Position numbers and translations under genes: made by a program. From Bradyrhizobiaceae bacterium (GTDB lineage Bacteria > Pseudomonadota > Alphaproteobacteria > Rhizobiales > Xanthobacteraceae), in the NCBI GenBank assembly GCA_003963145.1, contig RXJJ01000009.1:131749-195748 (forward strand): a stretch of 64,000 bases of DNA. Direction: 5' to 3'. The number at the start of each line of letters is the position of its first letter. Position 1 is the first letter of the stretch. A model generated the notes under the pieces. It was not told the DNA's origin and searched no databases. It saw only the letters and a list, made by a program, of their open reading frames with translations. Shown piece by piece: positions 36,697 through 46,494 of this stretch.

Positions 36697-38160
36697 TCAA
36701 TATCCACCACTGCTCGCTTGCGCGGTCGCCAAGGAACGGGTTTCCTGTTGAGTATCTGGACGACCGCCACCGTTGATGGCGGTCTGCAATTCCGATTGCG
36801 CTAACCAGAAGTCGCGCTTGGCCTCGATGGCTGCGCGTAAGGCGCCGATCCGCTGCCTCGCCTCAGTCAATAGGGCGAACACATCGACCTGCATGCTGCT
36901 GAAACGCAGTTGCATTTCCTCCGAGATTATTTTGCGGAGCGGCAAAACTTCGCGCTGATAGTGACCGGCAATATCGTAAGTCGAACGGTAGACTCGGAAT
37001 GCATCGCGCGCTTCTGAACGAACGTTAACTGCCTTCTCGGTCAGCAAGTTGAAGGCCTGGTTATAAGTCTCGGTAGCTTGTCGAACGCGGACTTCGCCGC
37101 CGTCGAAAATCGGTATCTGAAATTGCACGTCGATGCCCCTCTCCCGAAATTGCGAGGTGTCTGGGTCGCGTGTCTTCTTGTCGATACCGGCAACGTCCAG
37201 CATCGTGACGAAACGACTAGCTTGCGTGAGATCAAGTGATTTGGCGAGCACTGCAAGCTCGATGCGGGATATCTGCAGATCGAGCCGATGTTCGACCGCG
37301 TCGATTTCGATGTGCGGTAGTGAAAGTGGGTGATGTGGTAAAGCCGGTAGCTTTTGGGGCAACCGGAAGCCGAGATCGCCCCCCCATAATCCCAGCAGCC
37401 GGGCCAACCGCTCACGAGAGCTAGTGGCGTCTTGACGAAGCGCCGCGAGGTCCGCCGTCGTCTCGGCAAAGAAAACCTGCTCGCGAGCTTGATCGAGCTT
37501 ATTCAACGCGCCCGTCTCACCGAGCTTGGATGCGAGTTGCGCTGTCGATTCCGCAGTTGATTTCGCGTCGGTCAAGAGTCCAACCAACTCATTGGCTGCG
37601 ACGGCGCGGTAGTATATTCGCCGCACGTCGGCTGCTAACCGCAGCGTCTCCTCGGCGGCACGAAGTTGCGCCTTCTGAAACCGCTGACGCGCAATATCCG
37701 AACGGAATGGCAAGGTCGCCAACGCTAGAATGTTACCGACGACTTGGCGCTCGATCTCGATCGCGCCGTTTCCAGAAATCCGCGAAATCGAGAACGTCGG
37801 ATTCGGCGGCAGACTGTCCCCAACAAGATCGGCTTCCGCCAATCCGAGTTCATTATAAGAGGCTTGCAGACCACGATTGTTGAGGAGCGCGATTTGAACA
37901 GCCGTATCTACAGTTAGCGGTCGAGCAAGAAGCCCCTTTACCGAGTCGTTGGCACGCTGGGCATCATCCTGCGTGCGAATGGAAACTAGATCCTTTTTGA
38001 GAGTTTCACCCGCAACGTTAGCGACGACATCCATTCCTCCATTCTGAGAGAATGTCGCACATCCGGAGAGAACCAGGGCTGAAAGAAGCGTTGTCGCGAC
38101 TAAAGGGTTGAATTTGAACCGGCTTGTCGCGCTGCTTGATATCGCGAAATATTTGTACAT
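36697..38160 (-). CDS. TolC-family outer-membrane efflux lipoprotein
   Basis: 487 residues. The signal ends in a lipobox (ALVLSGC), so the mature protein is lipid-anchored. The rest is a duplicated TolC-type helical/beta fold: LTVDTAVQIALLNNRGLQASYNELGLAEADLV, PPNPTFSISR, LRLAADVRRIYYRAVAANELV, then a second half with FQIPIFDGGEVRVRQATETYNQAF. It probably forms the outer-membrane channel for copper or its carrier. No RND pump or adaptor is next to it in this window. Confidence 0.9.
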   Translation of the reverse strand: MYKYFAISSSATSRFKFNPLVATTLLSALVLSGCATFSQNGGMDVVANVAGETLKKDLVSIRTQDDAQRANDSVKGLLARPLTVDTAVQIALLNNRGLQASYNELGLAEADLVGDSLPPNPTFSISRISGNGAIEIERQVVGNILALATLPFRSDIARQRFQKAQLRAAEETLRLAADVRRIYYRAVAANELVGLLTDAKSTAESTAQLASKLGETGALNKLDQAREQVFFAETTADLAALRQDATSSRERLARLLGLWGGDLGFRLPQKLPALPHHPLSLPHIEIDAVEHRLDLQISRIELAVLAKSLDLTQASRFVTMLDVAGIDKKTRDPDTSQFRERGIDVQFQIPIFDGGEVRVRQATETYNQAFNLLTEKAVNVRSEARDAFRVYRSTYDIAGHYQREVLPLRKIISEEMQLRFSSMQVDVFALLTEARQRIGALRAAIEAKRDFWLAQSELQTAINGGGRPDTQQETRSLATAQASSGGY

Positions 38161-38169
38161 CGCTTGCTC

Positions 38170-38463
38170 CTACTGGGCCGACTTCGGCGCCGGAGCGGCG
38201 CGGTCATTCTGCTCGCGCCACGGAGATGGAGCGGTCGGACGAAGGCTGCTGTAAGGAGCAATAGTCGAATGGTAGCCAACGCCGGACGTCCTCGCGCCTG
38301 GGTCGGCAGGATCGGCACCGGCAAGAGGCGTCGTCGTCGGTGTGCACCCACCCAACGTTAACACTGCGAAGACAATTTCCGCGAATGTTCGAAGTTTGAT
38401 ATCGGATATCTTCTCGACCACCGAACGAACGACGGTGAGAATCGCCCCAAGCTGCGCAAGCAT
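38170..38463 (-). CDS. Small lipoprotein preceding the TolC gene, unknown function
   Basis: 97 residues. A hydrophobic stretch (AEIVFAVLTLGGC) ends in a lipobox-like Cys, and the tail is Pro/Ala-rich (SSLRPTAPSPWREQNDRAAP). The N-terminus is longer than a normal signal (about 40 residues before the Cys), so topology is uncertain. AGGA lies before ATG 38463. It is 9 bases upstream of the TolC-type gene, so it is part of the copper operon. I know no named family. Confidence 0.65.
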   Translation of the reverse strand: MLAQLGAILTVVRSVVEKISDIKLRTFAEIVFAVLTLGGCTPTTTPLAGADPADPGARTSGVGYHSTIAPYSSLRPTAPSPWREQNDRAAPAPKSAQ

Positions 38464-38540
38464 TTTGTTTTCCTGAACTGTCGACAAACCACAGGTGCGC
38501 ATGCCCTCAGCGGGCGCGGCACCGCGTCGTTTTAATCAGC

Positions 38541-39029
38541 TCAGGAAATGGGGGGACGATAATGTCGAGTAGGAGCATTATCAGTGACATTCCGAGACGG
38601 TTCGGAAGCACAGATAAATGTCAATGCGGGTGGTATCACGAAATCCATGAGCGTTGCAGGCATCGCCGTAAGGCATAGCAAACTGCAACATTGGGCGTCG
38701 GACGACTTGTCCGGAGCCTTCCCGGTTGCGGGCGCTCCTTTTGTTACGGCCTGCGTTGCACTGCTATCGCTACCGGCCATAGTCATATGCGCGTGCATGC
38801 TAGAATGATCGTGCATCGCGCCGTCGTTGTGAACGTGTTGCTCAGCTTCATCGTCCATATGCATCTGCATTGAACTGAGGCCGAGGCTTTCCCGCGTAAG
38901 GCAGTGAGCCGTTCGTGCACCATTGGCAAATGCAAAAGAAGCACTAGGAGCCACCACGCAAAGCAAATAGACCAAAGCGAGCAATCGCCCTGCCTTCAAT
39001 CGCTTCGTTCTGGTTAGGCTCACAAACAT
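38541..39029 (-). CDS. His/Met-rich exported or membrane protein
   Basis: 162 residues. Signal or anchor at the N-terminus (GRLLALVYLLCVVAPSASFA), then a metal-ligand-dense segment with His, Met and Asp (QMHMDDEAEQHVHNDGAMHD, SMHAHMTM) and a later CCSLLC motif in a second hydrophobic stretch. It resembles small periplasmic copper-sponge proteins of copper islands but has no family I can name. ATG 39029 is chosen; the frame extends to 39095. It sits between csoR and the lipoprotein gene, same strand, 77 bases from each. Confidence 0.65.
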   Translation of the reverse strand: MFVSLTRTKRLKAGRLLALVYLLCVVAPSASFAFANGARTAHCLTRESLGLSSMQMHMDDEAEQHVHNDGAMHDHSSMHAHMTMAGSDSSATQAVTKGAPATGKAPDKSSDAQCCSLLCLTAMPATLMDFVIPPALTFICASEPSRNVTDNAPTRHYRPPIS

Positions 39030-39106
39030 TGCAGGAACCAATCGCCTATCGTCCTGTTGCGCCACAAGCATAGACGCGATTTGGCGCGGTGCCAAGTCAA
39101 GATCGA

Positions 39107-39382
39107 CTACCGATCGACACGACCGATCACCGCCATAAGCTCCGTAATCTTCTTCCTCTGATCGACTTTATCCCCCGAAGCAATCGCATGTTCGACACAA
39201 TGGGCGACATGATCTCTTAAGACCTCTTCCTCTACGCGCCGCAAAGCGGCACGCACGGCAGATATCTGTGTGACAATATCGATGCAGTAGCGGTCCTCGT
39301 CGACCATCTTGGACAAGCCGCGAACCTGTCCTTCGATGCGGTTGAGGCGTTTTTGACAGGATACCTTGATATCTTTTCTCAT
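39107..39382 (-). CDS. csoR: CsoR/RcnR-family copper-sensing repressor (second copy)
   Basis: 91 residues with Cu(I) ligands Cys33, His58 and Cys62 (RYCIDIV, DHVAHCVEHA). Spacing is the same as in the first copy, and the sequence is very similar to it throughout the helices ([29 protein letters not shown]). It is divergent from the second copA across 53 bases with its own operator. It is the first gene of the minus-strand series leading to CopD and probably regulates that series and copA. Confidence 0.92.
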   Translation of the reverse strand: MRKDIKVSCQKRLNRIEGQVRGLSKMVDEDRYCIDIVTQISAVRAALRRVEEEVLRDHVAHCVEHAIASGDKVDQRKKITELMAVIGRVDR

Positions 39383-39390
39383 GAGATCTA

Positions 39391-39409
39391 TATACCCCTA
39401 CTAGGTATA
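39391..39409. promoter_or_regulatory. CsoR-type operator, second copper module
   Basis: TATACC-N7-GGTATA inverted repeat between the divergent csoR and copA starts. It is related to but distinct from the first operator (ATACCC-N5-GGGTAT, 26726-26742): the arms are AT-richer and the spacing is longer. Confidence 0.7.
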
Positions 39410-39435
39410 CGTGGCAAGAGGGAACGGCAAATTCG

Positions 39436-41868
39436 ATGACCAAAGATGAAAACGCAATTGCGGCAAGCGGTTCAAAAAGCTGCGGCTGCTCCTCGAAGGC
39501 GACTACCGCGAACACCGGGTGCTGCGGAGGAGATTCCGGTCATTCCGATCACGTTCATCATGAACATCACGCTGACGGTAAGGTGGACTTGCGCGATCCC
39601 GTCTGCGGGATGACTGTCGACCCACATACAAGCCAGCATCGGTACAACTACCGCGGCGAAACCTTTCATTTCTGTTCGGCCGGCTGCCAAGCTAAATTCG
39701 CCGCCGATCCGAGAGCATATCTCGACAACGGCAAGCCGAAAGCCGACGTTCCGGAAGGCACGATCTATACCTGTCCGATGCATCCGCAGATTCGGCAAGT
39801 AGGTCCCGGAAACTGCCCGATCTGCGGTATGACGCTCGAGCCCGAGGTGGCCAGTTTGGATGCGCTGCCTAACCCCGAACTTGCGGACATGACGCGGCGT
39901 TTCTGGGTCGGCCTCGCCCTCTCCCTGCCTCCGGTTGTCCTCGAAATGGGCGGCCACCTTGTCGGAGATCATGGTTGGGTCGACCAGACTCTGTCCAACT
40001 GGATACAGCTTGCGTTTGCGACCCCTGTGGTTCTTTGGGCGGGCTGGCCGTTCTTCGTCCGCGGCTGGCAATCGCTACTCACACGAAATCTCAACATGTT
40101 CACTCTGATCTCGATGGGTGTCGGCGTGGCCTACGTCTACAGTATCGTCGGGACGATCTTGCCCAGGAGCTTCCCGATAACCTTTCGCGGACATGGTGGT
40201 GCGGTCGCAGTCTATTTTGAGGCCGCCGCAGTCATCACGGTCCTTGTCCTCTTGGGACAGGTGCTTGAGCTTCGTGCGCGCGAAGCGACGTCCGGAGCGA
40301 TCAAGGCCCTTCTTCAATTGGCGCCCAAAACTGCCCGCCGCATTGGCGACGATGGTGCAGACCACGAGGTCCAGATCGAGAGCCTGAAGGTTGGCGATAA
40401 GTTGCGCGTCAGACCGGGAGAGAAAGTGCCAGTGGACGGCATCATCCTCGAAGGCAGGTCTTCCCTCGATGAATCCCTAGTAACGGGCGAATCCATGCCG
40501 GTCACGAAGGAGACGGGAGGCAAAGTTATCGCTGGAACACTCAACCAGTCCGGCGGTTTCGTAATGCGCGCCGAGAAAGTCGGGCGCGACACGCTGCTTT
40601 CCCAGATCGTCAAGATGGTGGCAGACGCGCAGCGATCGCGCGCGCCGATCCAGCGGCTGGCCGATCAGGTAGCCGGTTGGTTCGTGCCGATCGTGATCGC
40701 GGTGGCGCTGGTCGCTTTTGGCGCCTGGGCCTGGTTCGGGCCTGAACCCCGAATGGCATTCGGTCTGGTCGCCGCTGTCAGCGTCCTGATCATCGCCTGT
40801 CCCTGTGCGCTTGGCCTTGCCACGCCGATGTCGATCATGGTCGGCGTAGGGCGCGGCGCGCAGGCCGGCGTGCTGATCAAGAATGCCGAAGCTCTAGAGC
40901 GCATGGAAAAGATTGACACGCTGGTGGTCGACAAGACGGGCACCCTGACCGAAGGTAAGCCTAAGGTTGTCGCGATCGTTGCCGCCCCCGGATTTACGGA
41001 GGCCGAGATCCTGCGACTGGCAGCCAGTGTGGAACGCTCAAGCGAGCATCCTCTCGCCGATGCGATCGTGCGAAGCGCAAAGGAGCGCAATCTGGATTTG
41101 GGCAAGGTCGAAGAATTCAACTCGCCGACCGGCAAGGGGGCGACTGGCAGGGTTGACGGCAAGACTGTCCTGCTCGGCAACTCAAACTTCCTAGCCTCGC
41201 TCGGCATTGAAACCCAATCGCTGAACGAGCAAGGCGAACACCTGCGCGGCGATGGCGCCACCGTCATCAATGTCGCGGTCGACAGCAAGCTGGCGGGGCT
41301 GTTTGCCATCGCCGATCCCGTCAAGGCGTCAACGCCAGATGCGCTGAAGGCGCTGGCAGCCGAAGGCATCAAGGTCATTATGCTGACCGGCGACAACCGA
41401 ACCACAGCGAATGCGATCGCAAGACAACTCGGGATCGCCGACGTCGAGGCTGAGGTTCTCCCGGATCAGAAGAGCGCCGTAGTCAGCAAATTACAGAAGG
41501 CCGGCCAGGTCGTTGCTATGGCCGGTGATGGCGTCAACGACGCCCCGGCGCTCGCTGCCGCCGAAGTCGGAATTGCGATGGGAACTGGCACTGACGTCGC
41601 CATGGAGAGTGCCGGCATAACCCTGCTGAAAGGCGATCTCGGCGGCATCGTTCGTGCGCGACGGCTGTCGCAGGCGACCATGAGCAATATCCGGCAGAAT
41701 CTGTTCTTCGCATTCATCTACAACGCAGCCGGCATCCCGATCGCCGCCGGTATCCTCTACCCCAATTTCGGCATCCTGCTCTCTCCGATCATTGCCGCCG
41801 CAGCGATGGCTCTTTCGTCGGTAAGCGTCGTTGCTAATGCATTGCGATTGCGTGCGACGCACTTATGA
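39436..41868 (+). CDS. copA: Copper-translocating P1B-type ATPase (second copy)
   Basis: 810 residues. The same architecture as the first copy: a Cys/His-rich leader ([19 protein letters not shown]), a YHS-type domain (DPVCGM about 54-59; Cys80, Cys84), then TCPMHP/CPICGM, eight membrane helices, CPC in [19 protein letters not shown] (SEHPLA) and GDGVND. It exports Cu+. Close similarity to the ATPase at 24275-26701 over the whole length indicates paralogy, by duplication or by acquiring a related island. It is divergently transcribed from csoR and followed by a 32-residue membrane peptide gene. Confidence 0.93.
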   Translation: MTKDENAIAASGSKSCGCSSKATTANTGCCGGDSGHSDHVHHEHHADGKVDLRDPVCGMTVDPHTSQHRYNYRGETFHFCSAGCQAKFAADPRAYLDNGKPKADVPEGTIYTCPMHPQIRQVGPGNCPICGMTLEPEVASLDALPNPELADMTRRFWVGLALSLPPVVLEMGGHLVGDHGWVDQTLSNWIQLAFATPVVLWAGWPFFVRGWQSLLTRNLNMFTLISMGVGVAYVYSIVGTILPRSFPITFRGHGGAVAVYFEAAAVITVLVLLGQVLELRAREATSGAIKALLQLAPKTARRIGDDGADHEVQIESLKVGDKLRVRPGEKVPVDGIILEGRSSLDESLVTGESMPVTKETGGKVIAGTLNQSGGFVMRAEKVGRDTLLSQIVKMVADAQRSRAPIQRLADQVAGWFVPIVIAVALVAFGAWAWFGPEPRMAFGLVAAVSVLIIACPCALGLATPMSIMVGVGRGAQAGVLIKNAEALERMEKIDTLVVDKTGTLTEGKPKVVAIVAAPGFTEAEILRLAASVERSSEHPLADAIVRSAKERNLDLGKVEEFNSPTGKGATGRVDGKTVLLGNSNFLASLGIETQSLNEQGEHLRGDGATVINVAVDSKLAGLFAIADPVKASTPDALKALAAEGIKVIMLTGDNRTTANAIARQLGIADVEAEVLPDQKSAVVSKLQKAGQVVAMAGDGVNDAPALAAAEVGIAMGTGTDVAMESAGITLLKGDLGGIVRARRLSQATMSNIRQNLFFAFIYNAAGIPIAAGILYPNFGILLSPIIAAAAMALSSVSVVANALRLRATHL

Positions 41869-41960
41869 TCCAGGCGGTGGATAACGAGCGACTTCGTGCT
41901 CAACGGCGCCAACGAGTGCCTGTAAGAAATTATTGAAGGTAGAGAGCTAGGAGCTTTGCG

Positions 41961-42059
41961 ATGAACTTGGGATCAATGCCGAGATGGGTCTGGATTGCTG
42001 TTGCCGTGATAGCTATAGCAGCCGCCGAGTATCTGATGAGGCCTGAAATCCCGCATTAG
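41961..42059 (+). CDS. 32-residue membrane peptide downstream of copA
   Basis: ATG 41961 to TAG 42059, preceded by TAGGAG with 8-base spacing. The peptide has one hydrophobic helix (VWIAVAVIAIAAAEYLM) with a short N-terminal segment. Its position 92 bases after the second copA and its well-formed ribosome-binding site suggest a real small membrane protein associated with the ATPase, comparable in size to small accessory peptides of other metal pumps (inference). Confidence 0.5.
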   Translation: MNLGSMPRWVWIAVAVIAIAAAEYLMRPEIPH

Positions 42060-42207
42060 TTAGCAAGCCTGTTTGAAATTGGAACTCGCCTAGATTAGCC
42101 AATGCCACGGCCATGGCTTCGCACTCTCCTCGATGACCCGCCGGTCCGCGGGGACCCTCGCATATACCAAAGAGTCAAGGGTTTGGCGCTTGGTCAAAAA
42201 GGACGTG

Positions 42208-43473
42208 TCACACCGCGTCGCAAGCGGCTTCGCCGCGTGTTCTTGTCACAAGCAGATTCGGGAGGTTGATACTCAACAGCATACCCAAGACAGTGAGCAT
42301 AGTTATGAGCAAGAACGAGGCGTGCGGCAGGAGCGCAACGTCGAACAAGAGACCTCCGGCCACGGACCCCACTGCAGCACCGAGGCTCGCTGCAGCCGTT
42401 TGCTTGCCGAGTTCCGCTCCTTGCGCGTTGCCGGCCTTGATTGATATCCAGTAGGTCAAGATCGGAGAGAGTATCCCAGCGCTCGCTGCCACCACTCCGA
42501 TTGCCCCGAGCGTCAGGGTAAAGTTCGACGCGCGTGGGACAAGAAATAGTCCGGCCGCCAAGATAGCGAGAGCCGGCGCAATGAACCAGCGCGTGGTTCT
42601 AGGTTTGATCCAAGGCGAGAATACGATCGATTGAACGACTAACATCACCAAGCTGCATTCGGTGAACATGACTGCAATCTGGTATGGCGTAAGCCCGAGC
42701 ACCTGTTTGCCACGAAGCGCCAAACCGACCTCGAATACCCCCACTGCGGCAGAGACAATGAATGAGAGAATGAGCAGCTTGGGCACGAGCCAACGGCTGA
42801 ACGTCATGTCTGCCTGAGCGCGCTTCGGGGCAGCGTCACCTCGCTTCACTCCGGGTACGGTCACGGCGGCAACGGACGCCACAAGGATCGCCAGGACCGC
42901 AGTCCCGACCAGTGGCAAGGTCAACGCTCCGGCCCCTCCGTCAATCCGAAGCAGGGTCCCTACACTTCCCGCAATGAAGACGCCCACCATGGGTCCTAGC
43001 AGAAATCCGCTAATCCCAGCTAATCCGACGAAGGTAAGGCGGCGCGCCCGTGCTTCCTCGGTCGTCGCAAGATCTCCGATAGTGGCCAATGCGCTCGGCG
43101 TAACAGCAGCCGCAAACATGCCACTCAAGAATCGTTCGGCGTACATTGCTGTAAGGCTTTCGATAAACGCAAAGATCAACATGGTGGCACCGAAACCAAT
43201 TAGTCCGATCAGAAGGACGGCGCGACGCCCATAACGGTCAGACATATGTCCCCATACCGAGGCAAAGAGAAAGAGCGCCAAGGTGTAGAGGCCCGTCAGA
43301 AGCCCTGTTGACCGGGAAACTTGCGGCGCATCGACACCCGAGCCGAGCAGTCGCTCGATAAGATACGGAAGTAACGGGAGTGTCACACCGTACCCAATAG
43401 ACACCGTGAACACCGACAGCATCAGCACGATCATGATGCTTGACGGCACACCCGATGCGGTGCGTGTGATCAC
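42208..43473 (-). CDS. MFS transporter coupled to the third P-type ATPase
   Basis: 421 residues, 12 membrane helices. The motif-A loop [16 protein letters not shown] after TM2 and [10 protein letters not shown] are typical of TCR/Tet-type DHA1 antiporters. The GTG start overlaps the stop of the ATPase gene (GTGA), so translation is coupled and they work as a unit. The substrate is unknown; the context suggests a metal or metal chelate. Confidence 0.87.
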   Translation of the reverse strand: MITRTASGVPSSIMIVLMLSVFTVSIGYGVTLPLLPYLIERLLGSGVDAPQVSRSTGLLTGLYTLALFLFASVWGHMSDRYGRRAVLLIGLIGFGATMLIFAFIESLTAMYAERFLSGMFAAAVTPSALATIGDLATTEEARARRLTFVGLAGISGFLLGPMVGVFIAGSVGTLLRIDGGAGALTLPLVGTAVLAILVASVAAVTVPGVKRGDAAPKRAQADMTFSRWLVPKLLILSFIVSAAVGVFEVGLALRGKQVLGLTPYQIAVMFTECSLVMLVVQSIVFSPWIKPRTTRWFIAPALAILAAGLFLVPRASNFTLTLGAIGVVAASAGILSPILTYWISIKAGNAQGAELGKQTAAASLGAAVGSVAGGLLFDVALLPHASFLLITMLTVLGMLLSINLPNLLVTRTRGEAACDAV

Positions 43474-46055
43474 GGTGTCGCCGTAACGGTATCTAACCCG
43501 TCTGGTGATGCAGTCGCGCGCTGACGACGGATGCCAGTGAGCTTGGTTCGCTTCAACATCAGAGCATTGATTGCGACCAAAGCTGAACTGCCCGACATTG
43601 CAAGAGCCGCGATACTCGGCCCAAGCAAGAACGGATACAGCACGCCGGCGGCGAGCGGAAAGGCAATGACATTATAGCCGACTGCCCACCACAGGTTTTG
43701 ATGCATTTTTCTGAGCGTCGCATGAGACAGTTCGATGGCTCCGACCACATCGAAAGGGTCACTCTTCATCAGTACGATATCCGCACTCTCCATCGCGACA
43801 TCGGTGCCTGCCCCGATTGCGAAGCCGACGTCAGCCTGTGTCAAAGCCGGAGCGTCGTTCACGCCGTCGCCTACCATGCCGACCTTCTTGCCTTGTGCCT
43901 GGAGTTCCTTGACCTTGCTCGCCTTGTCACCCGGCAACACGTTGGCGAACACTCTGTCTATCCCGAGAGTCTTTGCGATTCGCGCTGCGGTACCCTGATT
44001 GTCTCCGGTCAGCATCGCGACCTCGACGCCGCGTGCACGTAACGCCTTGACCGTTTCTACCGCAGTCGGCCTAACCGCATCGGCGATGGCGATCAGGCCA
44101 ACGAGCTTGCCGCCCACAGCGACGTGAACCACCGTTCGTCCGGCGCCCTGCAATTCCTCCGATTTTGCGACGAGTTCGCCGAGATCAATCTTGTTTTCAG
44201 TCATCAGCAATTTATTACCGAGCAACGTCGTCTTACCGTCGATCTCCGCTTGCGCGCCCTTGCCCTCGATGTTCTTGAAGCCGGTCGCCTTCGGTGTCTT
44301 TACACTGGCGGCCCGGCGCAAGATTGCTTGGGCCAGGGGATGGTCTGAGCCTGCTTCCACCGCAGCGGCCGTCGACAGCAGCTCATCCTCGGATGCGCCG
44401 GCAGCTATCGCCAGATCAACCACTTCGGGGTGCCCCATCGTCAGCGTTCCGGTCTTGTCGAAGATGACGACATTCAGCTTGGTTGCATCCTCCAGCGCAG
44501 ACGCATTCTTGAAAAGAATGCCGTTCATCGCACCAAGCCCGGTTCCGACCATGATCGCCATCGGGGTTGCCAACCCAAGCGCGTCGGGACACGCGATCAC
44601 GAAGACGGTGATCGTGAGGCTGAGCGCAAACAGCAGCGTCTGACCGATCCACCAATACCAGACGACGAACGTAAGCAGGCCAACAGCGACCGCCGCGAGC
44701 ACCAGCCATTGCGATGCGCGATCGGCGAGGAGCTGCGAGGGCGCTTTGGAGTTCTGCGCTTCCTGGACGAGCTTGACTATCTGGGCGAGCGCCGTGTCGG
44801 CGCCGACCTTCGTTGCACGATACTGAAACGTACCACTCTTGTTGATAGTTGCGCCTATCACCGCATCGCCGGCCTTCTTGGACACCGGCATCGATTCACC
44901 CGTGAGCATGGATTCATCAACCAGGGAGGCACCTTCCAGAACACTCCCATCGACCGGGATCTTGTTACCCGGCCTGATCACGACCGTATCGCCGGAAATG
45001 ATCTCGGCGGTTGGTATTTCTAGCTCCTTGCCATCGCGTAGCACCGTTGCCTTGGGCGGCGCCAGATCCATGAGGGCACGAATAGCTTCGGATGCCCCCG
45101 CCCTTGCGCGCATTTCGAGCCAATGTCCAAGCAGAATGAATACCAGCAGAATTGCGGACGCCTCGTAGAACTGCTGGCCGCCATAAAGGAAGGTGGAGCC
45201 AACACTGAACAGATAACCGGTGCCGACGCTAAGGACGACCAGCACCGCCATATTCGCAACACCGCTTCGGAGCGCACGATAAGCCGCAACGACGAAGGGC
45301 CAGACCGGGTAGAGGATGGCGGCGCTCGCCAGAACAAACAGTACAAGATCTAGTCGCAGGCCAAATGGCGGGGGGATTTGAATGAATTCCATGCCCATCG
45401 GCGAGAAGAAAAAGATCGGTAGGCTGAAGGCGAAAGCGATCCAGAAGCGGTTGCGCATGTCGCGGACCATGCCCTGCATGTCCATACCGGCATCGTGGCC
45501 CATCTCATGCGCCATGGCATCGCTTTTCTCTCCACCATGCATCTTATGTTGGCCGTCCGCATTGCCACGTCCAAAAGTTTGCTCGTGGGCAAATGCCTCG
45601 TGGGCAAATGCCTCGTGGTCGGAATGTATCAGATGGTCGGCAGGTGTTATGTCGCTGGCATGGAGTTCACCATGAGCATATGCCTCCGGCTCGACCACTA
45701 CTTCGTCCGGTTTGTTAGCAACTGAGGCCATGCTCGTGTGGCTTTTGTGAGCATGGGACTGCGCGGGCTCGCTCTGGTTGGTTGAGACGGTGGGACGGTC
45801 GCTCAGCATTGGGGGCATATCGCATATTTCATGCCTCGGCCGGGCTTCGCCCCTGCAATGAAAGCCGCAATCCTCGATCGCTTTCGTTATGGCAGCAAGG
45901 CTCGTCTTTCCCGGATCATACATAACAGTTGTTGAGCCGGTGACCGGATTGACCGACACTTGGCCGACACCTGGAACGCGCCGCAGTTGCTTTTCGATGC
46001 CGTGCGCGCCGAGGACCGAAAACAGATCGCCAATATTGAGCGTGCTCGTCGTCAT
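43470..46055 (-). CDS. P1B-type ATPase with a CPD membrane motif and degenerate HMA domain
   Basis: 861 residues. Residues 1-65 form an HMA-like ferredoxin fold ([32 protein letters not shown]) that lacks the CxxC metal pair. Residues 75-200 are His/Met-rich, with tandem AFAHE repeats and [11 protein letters not shown]. The ATPase core is intact: TGES, DKTGTLT, SDHPLA, GDGVND. The transmembrane metal site reads CPD (Cys489-Pro-Asp491, in [11 protein letters not shown]), not CPC, CPH or SPC. It therefore probably carries a different metal or oxidation state. The gene overlaps a small upstream ORF by 4 bases and a downstream MFS gene by 4 bases. Confidence 0.9.
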   Translation of the reverse strand: MTTSTLNIGDLFSVLGAHGIEKQLRRVPGVGQVSVNPVTGSTTVMYDPGKTSLAAITKAIEDCGFHCRGEARPRHEICDMPPMLSDRPTVSTNQSEPAQSHAHKSHTSMASVANKPDEVVVEPEAYAHGELHASDITPADHLIHSDHEAFAHEAFAHEQTFGRGNADGQHKMHGGEKSDAMAHEMGHDAGMDMQGMVRDMRNRFWIAFAFSLPIFFFSPMGMEFIQIPPPFGLRLDLVLFVLASAAILYPVWPFVVAAYRALRSGVANMAVLVVLSVGTGYLFSVGSTFLYGGQQFYEASAILLVFILLGHWLEMRARAGASEAIRALMDLAPPKATVLRDGKELEIPTAEIISGDTVVIRPGNKIPVDGSVLEGASLVDESMLTGESMPVSKKAGDAVIGATINKSGTFQYRATKVGADTALAQIVKLVQEAQNSKAPSQLLADRASQWLVLAAVAVGLLTFVVWYWWIGQTLLFALSLTITVFVIACPDALGLATPMAIMVGTGLGAMNGILFKNASALEDATKLNVVIFDKTGTLTMGHPEVVDLAIAAGASEDELLSTAAAVEAGSDHPLAQAILRRAASVKTPKATGFKNIEGKGAQAEIDGKTTLLGNKLLMTENKIDLGELVAKSEELQGAGRTVVHVAVGGKLVGLIAIADAVRPTAVETVKALRARGVEVAMLTGDNQGTAARIAKTLGIDRVFANVLPGDKASKVKELQAQGKKVGMVGDGVNDAPALTQADVGFAIGAGTDVAMESADIVLMKSDPFDVVGAIELSHATLRKMHQNLWWAVGYNVIAFPLAAGVLYPFLLGPSIAALAMSGSSALVAINALMLKRTKLTGIRRQRATASPDGLDTVTATP
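45585..45614. repeat. 15-base tandem repeat inside the third ATPase gene
   Basis: The unit GTGGGCAAATGCCTC occurs twice exactly in tandem (45585-45599, 45600-45614), encoding the duplicated AFAHE peptide of the His-rich linker. The number of units may vary by slippage. Confidence 0.85.
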
Positions 46056-46282
46056 GGATGACTCTCCCCGTGACTGGAAAAAGGGCCATGATTTAGAACG
46101 TTCGTCGTGCTGCCTATGATCCGCATCGGAATGACCCTGCAGCGGCTCCCATCGGAGTTGTCGGCTTGACGGTGGCCCGCTTCCAGCTTGGCCGGGGGCG
46201 CGGCTTCCTGCTTGGAAGCCTGACTGTCGCAGTACTGATGGGTTAACACGCGCTGGAGTGACGGTTTGATCTTCCTGGTCAT
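46052..46282 (-). CDS. Small hypothetical protein coupled to the third ATPase
   Basis: 76 residues from ATG 46282, preceded by CAGGAGAACAAA (a good ribosome-binding site). Basic N-terminus ([17 protein letters not shown]), two cysteines and several histidines ([27 protein letters not shown]). No known domain. Its last codons overlap the ATPase start (ATGA), so it looks like a genuine first gene of the operon. It could be a metal-binding leader protein (inference). Confidence 0.55.
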   Translation of the reverse strand: MTRKIKPSLQRVLTHQYCDSQASKQEAAPPAKLEAGHRQADNSDGSRCRVIPMRIIGSTTNVLNHGPFSSHGESHP

Positions 46283-46494
46283 TTTGTTCTCCTGTAGGCC
46301 ACTAACCGCCGGACACGGGCGCTGAATTTCTCTCACTACCTGGCCGTGAAGGACCTAGCAGCGAAAGGGAACATGCAACGTTGGACGCAATTCGGAGATA
46401 GCACGTTGATTTGTGTCAGAAGCAGGCATCCGGTGGGATACGTGCGGCGCGACTGAGCGAGAATTGCCTTTGTGTCATGGTCACTTGGATCAGT

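Noticed and set aside
45585-45614. Possible CRISPR-type repeat
   Set aside because: Only two adjacent copies without spacers inside a coding region, so an ordinary tandem duplication.
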